A DNA stretch of 64,000 nucleotides, taken from contig NW_022098037.1 in NCBI RefSeq assembly GCF_002288925.2, positions 6,284,915 through 6,348,914 on the forward strand, written 5' to 3'. Origin of the DNA: Delphinapterus leucas. Taxonomy: Eukaryota > Chordata > Mammalia > Artiodactyla > Monodontidae. A program made the position numbers and the translations under genes. Shown here piece after piece: positions 1 to 11,916 of this stretch (position 1 is its first letter; the number at the start of each line of letters is the position of its first letter). The notes under the pieces are model-generated. The model ran no database searches. It saw only the letters and a list, made by a program, of their open reading frames with translations, and was not told where the DNA came from.

Positions 1-2755
1 TGATAACCACAAGAGAAGAGCCTATAGTAGTCACACAGACACACACACACCATGATAAAGAAATAAAGCATACTGATAGCAAAAGACATCAAAATAGAAA
101 AAAAGATAGCAGTAAGAAGAAACAGTGGATCTACAAAACCACTAGAAAATAATCAATAAAATGGCAATCCATTTAAATGTAAATGGATTAAATTCTCCGA
201 TCAATCAAAAGACACAGAATGGCTAAACAAGATCCAAAAAAAAAAGAAACAAGATCCAACAATATGAGACTCATTTAGCCTTAAAGACACCCATCAACTG
301 AGAGTGAAGGGGTGGAAAAAGATTTCAGCAAATTGTAGTTAAAAAAAAAAAAAAAGGCAGGGGTAGCTCTATCAGACAAAATACACTTTAAATTAAAAAT
401 GGTAAAAAGAGGCAAAGGTCAATACATAATGATAAAGGGGTCAACCCATCAAGAAGATATAATTGTAAATACATATCCAATATCAGAGCACCTAAAAACA
501 TAACCCAAAAACTAACAGAGCTGAAAAGAGAAATACACAGCAATATAATAATAGTTGGGGACTTTAATACCCCACTCTCAACAAGATAGATCATCCAGAT
601 AGGGAATCAATAAAGAAACAGGTTTGGACAAAATTATACATCAAATGAACCTAACAGACATACACAGAGCATTTTGTCTGACAACAGCAGAATACCCATT
701 CTTCTCAAGTGCACATGGAACATTTTCTAGGATAAACCATATGTCAGGTCACAAAACAAATCTTAGCAAGTTCAAGGAGGCTGAAATCATACCAAATATC
801 TTCTGTGATCACAATGGGATTAAACTAGAAATCAGTAACAAGATGAAACTGAAAAATTCACAAATACATGGAAATTAACACTCCTGAACAACCAATGGAT
901 CAAAGAAGAAATTAAAGGTGAAATAATAAAATCTCTTGAAACAAAAATGGAAACACAACCTACCAAAATTTATGGGATGCAGCAAAAGCAGTTCTAAGAG
1001 GAAAGCTCACAACAATAAATGTCTACATTAGTAAACAAGAAAGATCTCAAACAACCTAACTCTATACCTAAAGGGACTAGAAAGAGAAGATCAAACTGAG
1101 CCCAAAACTGACAGAAGGAAATAAAGATTAGAGCAGCAATAAATAAAATATAGAAAAAAAATAAAATAAAATAAAATATAGAACAGGAAAGCAATAGAAA
1201 AGAGTGATGAATTAAGAGTTGGTTCTTTGAAAAGGTAAACAAAACTGAGAAAACTTTAGCTAGACTAACCAAAGAAAAAAATCAACAAAATTATAAATGA
1301 AAAAGGACACATTACAACTGATACTACAGAAATACAAAGGATCATAAGAGACTACTATGAACAGCTATATACCAACAAATTAGACAACTGAGAAAAAATG
1401 GAAAAACCCCTAGAAACATACAACCTACCAAGACTGAATCAAGAAGAAACAGCAAATCTGAACAGACTAATTACTAGTAAAGATTGAACCAGTAATCAAA
1501 AATCTCCTGATGACAAAAATTTCAGGACCAGATGGCCTCACTGGTAAGTTTTACCAAACATTTAAAGAAGAATGAATGCCAATCCTTATTTTAAAACTTC
1601 CCAAAAAATCAGAGAGGAGGAAACACTCATTTTATGAAGCCAACATGGGCCTGATATCAAAGCCAGAATAGGACACTACAAGAAAATAAAACTACAGGAC
1701 AATGCCCCTGATGAATATAGATGCAAAAATCCTCAATAAAATAGTAGCAAATCAAATTCAGCAGCACATGAAAAGGATCATTCACCATGATCAAGTGGGA
1801 TATATCCTTGGAATGCAAAAATGGTTCAACATACACAAATCAATAAATGGGATACATCACATTAATAGAAAGAAAGAAAAAATATATGATCATCTTAATA
1901 GTGGCAGAGAAAGCATTTGACAAAATTCAACATCCATTCATAATAAAAATTCTTAACAAATTAGGTAGAGAAGGAATGTTCCTCAACATAGTAAAGGCCA
2001 TATATGACAAAGCCACAGTTAACAACATACTTAATGAGGAAAGGTTAAAAGCTTTTCCTCTAGGATCAGGAAAAGACATGGGTGCCCACTATCACCACTC
2101 CTATTCAACATAGTACTGGAAGTCCTAGCCAGAGCAATTAGGCAAGAAAATAAATAAATAAATGCCATAAGAATTGGAAAGGAAAAAGTAAAATGGTCTC
2201 TATTTACAGGTGACATGATTTTATATATAGAAAATCCTGAAGACTCCACAAAAAAACTGTTATATCTGATCAATCAATTCAGTAAAGTTGCAGGACACAA
2301 AATTAACATACAAAATCAGAAGCTTTTTATACACTAACACAAATTATCTGAAAAAGAAATAAAACAATCTCACAGACGCAACAAAAATAAGATATTTAAA
2401 AATAAATTTACCTGAGGAGGTGAAAAATCTCTACCCTGAAAACCACAAGACATTGATGAAAGAAATCAAAGAAGACACAAATAAATGGAGAAATATCCCT
2501 TGTTCATGGATTGGAAAATTTAATATTGTTAAAATGTCCATACTACCTAAGCCATTTATAGATTTAATGCAATTCCTGTTAAGATTTCAATGGCACTTTT
2601 TTTTTTTACAGAAGTAGAAAAGACTATCTTAACATTTACATAGAACCACAAAAGACCCTGAATAGCCAAAGAAATCCTGAGAATAAAAGAACAAAGAGGG
2701 GGGCAACACACTTCCTGATTTCAAGCTATATTATAAAGTTACAGTAATCAAAAAA
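1..2755 (+). mobile_element. Old L1 fragment, ORF2 region, heavily decayed
   Basis: Frame pieces read as L1 ORF2: an endonuclease-like start near 165 (NVNGLN-like), a reverse-transcriptase part near 1700-2060 ([26 protein letters not shown]) and a remnant of the FADD box reading FTGD near 2206. Stops and frameshifts are frequent throughout, so it is inactive. It stops abruptly near 2755 within the ORF2 reading. An (AC)n run lies at about 36-50. Confidence 0.88.
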
Positions 2756-2763
2756 AAAAAATA

Positions 2764-3240
2764 TGGCTGGTTCAAGATGGCAAGGTAGGAAGAACCTGAG
2801 CTCACCTCCTCCCACAGACACACTGAATCTAAAGCTAAATATGGAACAATTTCCTCTGGAAAAAAACAAAAAACAGAAAAACCCCAAAACTAGGTGAGCA
2901 ACTCATTGGGAAAAAGATAAAAACCCCACAAAGTGGGTAGAAGAGGCTGAGACACAAACTCACCCTAAACCCCACCCCCAGTGTGACAATCTACAATCAG
3001 AATTCAAAATCTGGACCTGAGGAGGAAAGGGTTTGAACCCCACATCAGGCACCACAACTTTTAAGACCTGCACCTGAGAGATGAGCCCCCAAAATAGCTA
3101 GCTGTGAAAACCAATAGGACTCACATCCCTAAGAGCAGAGCAAACTGATAAATGGCTCTTAGAGGGCGCACATGCTCAGACTCACTCATCCCAGGGACTA
3201 ACACAGAGGCAGCCAATTGTGAGGTGCTAAGGATACTTAT
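2764..3240 (+). mobile_element. L1 5' UTR-like segment (old L1M type)
   Basis: It begins with an 'aagatggcaaggtaggaag' start typical of L1 5' ends. It also holds a segment around 3090-3190 (gaaaaccaataggactcac, agagggcgcacatgc) resembling old L1 5' UTRs. It sits directly after an ORF2 fragment, so the block is a mosaic rather than one element in order. Confidence 0.6.
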
Positions 3241-3324
3241 ACAGAAAACAAGTTGGTGGTAGCTAGAGGCAGGGTCAGGGAATGGGTGATATGGGAGAGG
3301 CAGTCAAAAGTTACAAACTTCCAG

Positions 3325-3855
3325 TTATAAAATAAATAAGTCATGGGCATATGATGTACAGCATGGTGATGACACTTAATAATACTTTATTGTATATTTG
3401 CCAAGAGAATAGATCTTAAAAGTTCTCATTACACACAAAAAATTTGATAACTATTTGTGATACTGGATCTTACCTAGACATACTGTAGTCATCATTTAGT
3501 AATATACACATACTATATAGAAATATCAAATTATTATGTGGTATGCCTGAAACCAATATAATGTTATATGTCAATTATATCTCAAGAAAAGATAAATAAG
3601 TATAGGGATATAATGTACATGATGACTATGGCTAACACTGCTACATGGTATATTTGAAAGTATTAAGATCCTAAGAGTTCTCACAAGGAAAAAACTTTTC
3701 TTTTTCTTTTTTGTATTTATGAGATGATGGATGTTAACTAAACTTATTATGGTAATCATTTCACATTTTATGTGAGTCAAATCATTATGCTGTATCTTAA
3801 AACTTATACAGCACAGTATGTCAATCATCTCTCGGTAAAACTGGGAAAGTAAAAA
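3325..3855 (+). repeat. Tandem pair of L1 3'-end units (about 265 bp each)
   Basis: Two diverged copies of the same old L1 3' UTR follow each other. Unit 1 is about 3330-3590 and unit 2 about 3594-3855. Each opens aaataagt..gg.atat.atgtaca, passes through a gatcttaaaagttctca-type segment and closes with atgtcaat.at.tctc. They differ by many substitutions and small indels. Confidence 0.65.
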
Positions 3856-3889
3856 GAAAGAAATCAAGTGTTTATTGAACGCATGCATG

Positions 3890-4340
3890 CAAAAACAAAC
3901 AACATAGCCAGCAAAAAATTAGCATATGTTTCTGATGAACTCTGTTTCCCAGTGTTGATGGTGGAATATGTTAATTATCAGGTATAATGAGTAGGCCGTC
4001 ATTTGAGGATTTTTTAATATACCTAATCTTATGAGTCTTCATAAGACTAAAATATTAGAACTATCCTACTTCAACACTATAATCTTCATTAAAACCTCAC
4101 CTGTGTGGATATAAAGTTATCCAAATAGTTGGCAGGGGGTTAATCGTGGAACTGGCAAAATTTTATCTTAGCTGATTTTTTAAAATGGAAATCTCTCTAG
4201 AAATAACTTTCTATGTAAATTTTCTATAAATATGCTTTCCAGGGGGTCTTAAATAAAGGAAATTGCAACCCATTTATCCTTCCTTTGATGATTCATTGCA
4301 TTACTGTAAGTATAGTCTAACGTACACTACAGGCAGATTA
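3890..4340. other. No recognisable feature
   Basis: AT-rich sequence with no ORF of interest and no repeat that I can name. Confidence 0.5.
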
Positions 4341-4354
4341 AGAATACAGCAGGG

Positions 4355-4559
4355 GGCTTCCCTGGTGGCGCAGTGGTTGGGAGTCCGCCTGCCGATGCAG
4401 GGGGCGCAGGTTCATGCCCTGGCTCGGGAGGATCGCACATGCCGCGGAGCCGGTGGGCCCGTGAGCCACGGCCGCTGGGCCTGCGCGTCCGGAGCCTGTG
4501 CTCCGCGGCGGGAGGGGCCGCAGCGGTGAGAGGCCCGCGTACCGCAAAAAAAAAAAAAA
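4355..4559 (+). mobile_element. CHR-type SINE, first of a stacked pair
   Basis: It starts ggcttccctggtggcgcag (A-box region of the tRNA-derived head) and contains a ggttcatgccc B-box-like part. It ends gcgtaccgc plus poly-A. The copy of agaatacagca at 4341-4351 precedes it and aatacagca at 4561-4569 follows it. Confidence 0.95.
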
Positions 4560-4571
4560 CAATACAGCAGG

Positions 4572-4788
4572 GGCTTCCCTGGTGGCGCGGTGGTTGAGAG
4601 TCCGCCTGCCGATGTAGGGGGCACAGGTTCGTGCCCCAGTCCGGGAGGATCCCACATGCCGTGGAGCGGCTGGGCCCGTGAGCCACGGCCGCTGAGCCTG
4701 CGTGTCCAGAGCCTGTGCTCCGCGGCGGAAGGGGCCACAACAGTGAGAGGCCCGCGTGCCGCCAAAAAAAAAAAAAAAAAAAAAAAAA
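4572..4788 (+). mobile_element. CHR-type SINE, second of a stacked pair
   Basis: Same family and orientation as the element just upstream but with many differences along its length (for example gatgtaggg against gatgcaggg, and cgtgtccagag against cgcgtccggag). The poly-A tail is followed by a third agaatacagca at 4788-4798. Confidence 0.95.
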
Positions 4789-4798
4789 GAATACAGCA

Positions 4799-5920
4799 AA
4801 TGCCCCTGGCATGCAGCAGACCCTCCTGGATTCAAAGGGAAGTTCTGGTAAAAGTCCTAACTCTGCATCCTAGTCCTTCAAACCAGCCACTCTACTTACA
4901 TAATGTTTCTTCACCTTAGTACCAACCTCCATGTTAGCCAGGATCTCCTCACATCCCCTAGAAGAGCAGGTTCCTTCACTCCTTCCCAAGCTTTACTTAT
5001 ACCTTCCTCCATGCACCACACTCCCTGGAAAAACATTTTTCCTCTCTTCTTTGCCTAGTCAGATTATCTCTAGTTTTAAGGTCTAGCTCAGACTTCAACT
5101 TTTCAGCAAGTGTGTCTCCCAGCTAGTCCTGTCCACTGGGCTCCCCTCTCCCCAAAAGTCTCCTATCGCACAACCTGCCCCACTCACTCAGACTCTTTCC
5201 CCATGTGTTATTAATCCACTGGTGCATGCATATCTGTCTATATCCCCAGAGAGCTTGTAAGTGATAGAAATCAAGAACCCCACCTTCACTTTCCCCAGTG
5301 CCTAACAGAGCGTCAAGTATTTAGTGCTTATAGGATGCAATCAGTGTTAACTCATTTTCCTGTAAATAAATTTCAACATGAAAGAGCCAAGTGTAAAACC
5401 TCAATTCATACAATCCTCTTAGTGAAGAAGTTAAACTCACTTAAGTCCAGCTATTGTTTTCCCAACAGGGATATTGAGTAATTTCCCCAGATCACCCATT
5501 GACTATCTGGTTTTAGACACCAATTTTATAATATTTTCAACAAAAAAATTAAGGAAGCTTGCTGAATAACGTTTCTATGGCATGAGTGGTTTTAAATACT
5601 TGAAGTATTCAATTTGGAGCCCATTAATATCCTGGTAGGGAGGGGTAAATACTAAAGGTGTTATCAGTGGGACCCTATGCACAGCTGCACTCAGCTTGCC
5701 TAGACCTTAGCCCTCAAGGAGGTAATCTTTAACTTTCATTAATTCAGACCTCACTAATTAGGAATTTGTGATCATTTAGAAGGGCTGGGGTCCAATATGC
5801 AAAGCAAATCCAGTGAACAAATAGAGGAAATATTCAAACCATTTTTAAAGGAAACACTTATATACAGTTTATTTGCTATTGCAAATCCAGTTTCTTTTTC
5901 CTACTAATTATCACTATCTA
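4799..5920 (+). repeat. L2-like 3' end fragment (about 5060-5340) in otherwise plain sequence
   Basis: Around 5240-5340 the pattern 'ccccagagagcttgtaagt ... agaaccccacc ... cccagtgcctaacagagcg' resembles the L2 3' end in plus orientation. The flanking parts 4799-5060 and 5341-5920 show nothing that I recognise. Confidence 0.5.
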
Positions 5921-5923
5921 GTC

Positions 5924-6088
5924 CAGTATTTCTCAAACTAAACTCTAGCTTATATTAGAATCACCTGAACCCGACCACTACCTTTTCTGATTCAGGAGTT
6001 CTAAGGTAGGCCCAAGGATTTCAATTGCTACAAGTACCCAGGTGGTGTTGATACTGTTGGCCGGGAACCACACACTGAAAACCACTGA
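5924..6088 (+). mobile_element. MER5A-type DNA transposon fragment (hAT-Charlie)
   Basis: The ends cagtatttctcaaac and gaaaaccactg are the imperfect inverted termini of MER5A. The middle contains ttagaatcacctg, ttctgattcagg and cccaggtggtgttgat, as in that family. Confidence 0.85.
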
Positions 6089-6284
6089 TCTACTCAATAT
6101 TTTGCCGTAATTTGAATACACTCTACAATGCAAGCTGAATTCAGTTTTATCTGACTGTATAATATTTTGAAGAATATTACCCTGGTGGAAAGGTCGGTGG
6201 GTAGCAATTTCAAGCTGTAATAGTTATCAGTTAATCATATTTAATACAAAGCACTGTCACTGCAGTTTCCTTGCTGAGCAGAGA

Positions 6285-7005
6285 AGTGGGCGTTGCTTAA
6301 AGGAGTGGGTCAGGGCCACACAGAGGTCTGTCACTTTGCCTTGCACTTTGTATCTCAGAAGCCTGAGAATAAGCCCTCCTAACTCCAAGCCCCACCCTCA
6401 CCAATTTAGGAGTGAGCTTACATCAACACGTTCCATAGAGCAAAATATCAAGGTCATGGGGCTTTGGCATCAGACAAAACTAACTTCAGATCCAAGGTGT
6501 CTGACCTTGGACAAATGATTTAACGTCTCTAAAGTGCACTTACCTTGTGAAGTAGACACCGTAGTACACTGCCGAGATCCCCCTTCAGTGAAGGACTGCT
6601 AGCCTCTGCCGTTGGGAGGGCTACAGCAGACAGCTCCCACCTCTCAGCTCTTCGGGAAGGCCTTCTTGCAGAGGATCACGTGGTCCAAGACCACGCCCCT
6701 TCCTGTGCCTACCCACATCAACGACTGGTTGACGCCGGGATGTGAAAGCCTGACTACCTTGGCCCAATGGGGTTAAGTCTGAAGTTAACTCCCCGCACTT
6801 CAGAGTCTCTGTGGGGAGACCATCCTTGGATTGGCGTTACAGCTCAATTTCCACCTCTGCCCAAACCTGCGTCTCTCGTCTTCCTTCCACAGGTCTCTTG
6901 CCTTTCTTCCACAGGTGTGGATCCTAAAGGCGCCCGTTAATAAACATTAAGCACACCAAACTCCGTGTCAGACTCTGCTTCTCAGGGAATCAAACCTGTG
7001 ACTCA
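6285..7005 (+). repeat. LTR-like old repeat, family uncertain
   Basis: The 3' part reads like an interspersed repeat that ends in an AATAAA region (taataaacattaagcacacc) followed by ctccgtgtcagactctgctt. A similar ending occurs at 53255-53285. I think it is an old LTR-type element but cannot assign the class. Confidence 0.4.
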
Positions 7006-8390
7006 TTTAAAAACAAACAAGTGGATGAAAACTCTAAGAGGCAGTAATTTTGTAGATTTGTGGCTAGGCTCTTGTTCTAGACGTTAAGAATACAGCAGTG
7101 AACAAAGATGACTAAGTTTAAGAAGAGAGATCGTGAAAGGCATTAAGAGACTGAAATCAATTTTTAGCTACAGTATTGACTGACTACTTGCTATAAAAGG
7201 GAATAACACTTCTTCCCATCCTCACTCCCCCATCTGCCTAGGTTTTTTCTTAATTGTCTAAGCTTTTAATATTCATCTTCTGTTCGGAAACCATAAAATA
7301 GTTGTCAATCTCAGCCGGTCTCAGCCTGTTTGAGCCTAATTCCCCTATTGGTTTCCTTCTTTACCTCCATACTGCTCTTACACTACACTAGGTTGTACGA
7401 AACCGTGAGGCTAAAATCCTAGTCACCTAGACATTTCATGCAGTAATTTCTGCTTCCGTGCTTATAAACCATGGTAAAGTCTAACATCCCAAGGTCATAT
7501 GCCTGCCCAGATACACCATTCAGCTGTGTATTTACTGGGGTCTTGTGGCTCTCAGCTCTAAGCAGGAGATGGGGCACAGGTTTTGCTGTTTCTCTCAAAT
7601 CCCACAAACCTATGGTGGTTTGCTGCCACCATCCCAAGGCTCACCACATAAAGTGCGACACAGACCCTTCCTCAGAGACTTATTAATATATTAACCCTCC
7701 TGGCTTCCTCTAAACCCTCCTAGCATCAGAAATCCATTTCTACTCTAGGCATTTGAGAATTTAGCTCTTACCTCCCAAGATATTTTATCCCTGTCAACCT
7801 AAGAGGCTAGACTTTTGACACTTAAAAGCCAAGAAGAAATCCCTTTTTTTCTCTGGTATTTGTGGAAGCATTGCTTTTCTGAGCTATAAACATCAAACAC
7901 CTGATTATTTGAATGTGACGAGCCAAGGAGGCAGTCAAATGCTCCAGGGAGTGGGTAAGATCATTGGTTCAATTTTCTGAATATCTTTTTCTCTGCTTGA
8001 TCACTTCCCCTGTAGATGGCCTTCTTGAGCCAGCCTCTTACCTCTCCAACAGCATGTAAACCAAGGTATACCTTGACTCCTATCATTTTGTGCAGTCTTG
8101 CCTTTGCCTGGGTATCCTGGCTTCTACCCATGCATGGCCTCAGCAGAGAAATAAGTCTATGTATGTATCTTCCTCCTATTTCTTATCTCTCCACCTGCTT
8201 CATCTCCTTTTGTTTCTCCATCTACCGCCACAACTGGCCCTGTTTTAAATTGCACTGTACTTTGTCTTATTAACTGAAACATCATGCTTCCTACTCTATC
8301 TTAAGTGTGTGACTAGGAGGCTTTATGTTCTCTACTTTGAAACTTGAGATCTGTTTAGATCCCATCACTTTATAACGCAGAGACTTAGAA
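7006..8390. other. Intergenic sequence without recognisable feature
   Basis: No coding potential beyond short random ORFs. A short L2-like phrase (ttctagacgttaagaatac) is near 7075. Otherwise nothing is recognised. Confidence 0.5.
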
Positions 8391-8394
8391 AACT

Positions 8395-9325
8395 CTCTAA
8401 CCCATGGAGTGGAGGAAAACATTTGTAAATATTTGTAAATATCTGATAAGAAACTTGTATCTTGAATATACAAAAAACTCTTACAATTCAATAATAAAAA
8501 GACAAATAAGCCACTGAAAATGGGCAAAGGATCTCAATAGACATGTCTCCAAAGATGATGTACAAATGGCCAATAAGTATAAAAAGATTCTCAACATCAT
8601 TAGCTATCAGGAAACTGCAAATCAAAACCGCAATAAGATACCACTTCACACCCACTAGAATGGCTATAATAAAAAATACATTTAACAAGTGTTGGTCAGG
8701 ATGTGGAGAAATTGGAACCCTCATACACTACTGATAGAAACGGAAAACGGTGCAACCACTTTGGAAACAGTCTAGTAGTTCCTCAAATGGTTAAGCATAG
8801 AGTTACCACACGACCCAGCAGTTCTACTGCTCGTATATACTCAAGAAAAACGAAAACACACATCCACACAGAAACTTGTACACAGTGTTCAGATCAGCAT
8901 TATTCATAATAGCCTAAAAGTGGAAACCACACAAATGTCCATCAGCTGATGAATGGATAAATAAAATGTGGTACAGCCACACAAGGGAATATTATTAGGC
9001 CATCAAAATGAATGAAGTACTGATGTATGCTACATGAATTAACCTTGAAAACATTATGCTATGTGAAAGAAGCCAGTCACAAAAGACCGCTGTGGTCACA
9101 AAAGACATACTGGGGTCTTTTGATTTTCATGTGATTTCATTTATATGAAATTTCCAGAATAGAAAAATCTGTGGAGATTAAAAGTAGATTAGTGGTCACT
9201 TAGGGCTAATGGGGTTGGGCGAAATGGCGACTGACTGCTAATGGATATGGGGTTTCTTTGGGGGTGATTAACATGTTCTAAGATTGTGATAAATATAAAA
9301 ATATAACAATTATGAACCAGATCAG
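8395..9325 (+). mobile_element. Old L1 fragment: end of ORF2 and 3' UTR
   Basis: It contains the series typical of the L1 ORF2 C-terminus: caaatggccaataag, aactgcaaatcaaaaccgc, agaatggctataat, gtggagaaattggaaccctc and, near 8930, caaatgtccatcagctgatg. It ends in 3' UTR-like sequence. Broken by stops. Confidence 0.85.
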
Positions 9326-10105
9326 GAGACATGGGGGATGAGATAAAAAGTTACAACATTCATCTAATAGGAGGTAAGGAAATACAGAATAGAGAAAATG
9401 GGAGAGGGGGAATATTCAAAGAGATAATGGCTAAGGAATTTCTAGTATTAAATGTTATTTTCTATTGTATTTCCAGATATAGTCTTAATTGCTTAAAATA
9501 TAAAATATCCTTCAGTGATATGTTCTACATGATTATTTGCTTACACTTTTATAATCCATACATAGTACATAGGAAGAGTCCTTTGTGTGGTAAATAGAGT
9601 GAAAATAACTTTCTGTAAAAGCTGATAAAGTTAATTATATTCAATTTGATATTTATCCCCCAAGAATAGACAGCTGCAAAGACACTTGTAGTTTAATCAG
9701 CAAGTTGAAAAGTCAGAAATGCAATCATGTTTTACATGATAATGTTCAATCTCCTCAAGTTTTTTCACAAACAATGGGCATACAACTTAAATGTAAAAGT
9801 GAATTTTACAGTGATTAAATTATACAGTGAATTTCAGTAACTAAAGGGCCATTCACTTAGTTGACTCCATATCAACAATCGTTATTGGATAAAACTCAGA
9901 ATTTCCTATAAGAATCAACACAGAGAGTTACCTCCCCCATCTCAGCTCCATCCCTGTCCCATGTATCTACATCATGGACAGACACTCAGTTGTTAACAAT
10001 AAACTATATTTTCTGGAATTATCATAAATAAAATTATGAAACCTTCATACTCACATATTTAATACTTCCTTCATCCTAATGTGTGTTAATATTGGAAATC
10101 ATGTT
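9326..10105. other. No recognisable feature
   Basis: AT-rich sequence with no repeat or gene that I can name. Confidence 0.5.
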
Positions 10106-10123
10106 AAGAAATGAAACTCTCTT

Positions 10124-10485
10124 TTTTAAAATAAATTTATTTATTTATTTATCTGTTTGTTTTTAGGTGCATTGGGTCTTCATTGCTGTGTGCGGTCTTT
10201 CTCTAGTTGCCGCGAGCAGGGGCTACTCTTCATTGTGGCGCGCAGGCTTCTCATTGAGGTGGCTTCTCTTGTTGCGGAACACGGGCTCTAGACACGTGGG
10301 CTTCAGTAGTTGTGGCACGCGGGCTCAGTAGTTGTGGTTTGCGGGCTCTAGAGCACAGGCTCAGTAGTTGTGGCGCACTGGCTTAGTTGCTCCACGGCAT
10401 GTGGGATCTTCCAGGACCAGGGCTTAAACCCGTGTCCCCTGCATTGGCTGGCGGATTCTTAAACACTGTGCCACCAGGGAAGCCC
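10124..10485 (-). mobile_element. Long CHR-related SINE with perfect 18-bp target duplication
   Basis: It reads in minus orientation from gggcttccctggtggcac down to a (TTTA)n-like tail at 10128-10160. Direct repeats aagaaatgaaactctctt lie at 10106-10123 and 10486-10503 without a mismatch, so the insertion is fairly young or well preserved. Confidence 0.92.
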
Positions 10486-10711
10486 AAGAAATGAAACTCT
10501 CTTAAGAGTTGTTTTCATAGTTATTCACAATTCTATAGTCCTTAATATTTTCAAAATGTTGTGAAAATATATGGTCATTATGCTGCATCGTAACATTCCA
10601 TATGCTAGCAATACTTTAATCCTCACCTGTAGATGAGTCAAGGCAATTTCCTTAAAAGAACACAACCAAGGTGTGTGACTTCAGGAAAATCAAGATTTCA
10701 ACCTTGGCCTC

Positions 10712-10943
10712 TAGGGCAGGATTTCTTGAACTCCACACTATTGATAGATGAGGCAGGATCATTTTTTGTTGTTGTTGTGGAGGAGAAGGGCTGCCCTGTG
10801 CACCATAAGACATTTAGCAGCACCTCTGAATTCTATCCACTAGATGCCAGTAGCACCTCCTCACCAGATGTAACAACCATAAATGTATCCAGATATTTCT
10901 ACATGTCCCCTGAGATGCAAAATTGCCCCATTGAGAACCACTG
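10712..10943 (-). mobile_element. MER20-type DNA transposon (hAT-Charlie)
   Basis: The complement shows the ccagtggttctcaatgggg start, ggggacatgtag, the tggcatctagtgg phrase and the cacagggcagcc phrase of MER20, and ends in a diverged gagaa-type terminus. Confidence 0.85.
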
Positions 10944-11707
10944 GTCTAGAGAGAAAATGATTGCATAAGCAACTAAATAGATGAATATACTGTTTTATAT
11001 CCTACATATAAAATTTTCTTTTCTCTATGGAGTGAATATGATTAGTCTGTAGCTTTCTTTAGAGTTTACATTCTCTCTGTTAGAATAATCCTGCTGATTC
11101 CTAACTATATTTTAGTATTTCTATGGCATATATTTTTTTAGAGTACGGAACTATTTCCATATCATTACACTGCAAATTATTAACGGCTTATCTTCTTTCA
11201 AAACTAGCAAATAAACGTTGTCTCAAATTTTGACTCAAAATCAATTGAAATTTTAAGTAACACTATTTGAATTAATAAAGCACTATCTGATCTTTGATGG
11301 TCACATTATTTTTGTGAGGTAGGTACGTGTTTAGTGTTAAGTTCCATCATTAGAAGAGATTAAGGATAAATTCAAGGTCATACAACTTATTAGTGGCAAA
11401 AGAAATAGGTAACTTATGTGACTTTTCCCTCCCATTAGCATTGTTGTGATTCAAAATAATTAAGAACATTAGATTTTAAAATTTACATTAACATTTTACC
11501 TTTATTTGGTTTAACCCAAAGATTTAGATAAGATAAATAATTTGTAATAATTAATAGTAACATTACTTTGATTTCTTAAGATAGAAATCTGGTACTCTCA
11601 TGTGTTATAAAAGTAAAATAGTGACAATTCCTAATGTCACAAAGACAGATTTTCCTAAAAGCAAGTTGACAAGAATGGAAGTGTTATATCTCTCCTTAAG
11701 AATATAG
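10944..11707. other. No recognisable feature
   Basis: AT-rich intergenic sequence; a short MIR-like run 'aaggtcatacaacttattagtgg' is near 11373. Nothing else is recognised. Confidence 0.45.
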
Positions 11708-11916
11708 GGCTTCCCTGGTGGCGCAGTGGTTGAGAGTCCGCCTGCCGATGCCGGGGACACGGGTTCGTGCCCCCGTCCGGGAAGATCCCACATGCCGCGG
11801 AGCAGCTGGGCCCGTGAGCCATGGCCGCTGAGCCTGCGCGTCCGGAGCCTGTGCTCCGCAACGGGAGAGGGCACCACAGTGAGAGGCCCGCGTACCGCAA
11901 AAAAAAACCCAAAAAA
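11708..11916 (+). mobile_element. CHR-type SINE
   Basis: Head ggcttccctggtggcgcagt, body to gcgtaccgc and an A-rich tail (aaaaaaaaacccaaaaaa). The flanking direct repeat aagaatat occurs on both sides (11698-11705 and after the tail). Confidence 0.95.

Noticed and set aside
4355..4480. tRNA-like head with A and B box motifs
   Set aside because: It is the tRNA-derived head of a SINE, with no cloverleaf of a functional tRNA gene.
4327..4919. Several overlapping frames of 70-165 residues rich in Pro, Arg and Gly
   Set aside because: They are readings of GC-rich CHR SINE bodies with poly-Phe or poly-Lys from the A-tail. The same text recurs at 11.7, 24.6, 46.1, 47.2 and 63.3 kb.
6285..7005. Possible host exon or promoter because of moderate GC content and an AATAAA region
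   Set aside because: The ending is shared with 52925-53285, so it is an interspersed repeat.
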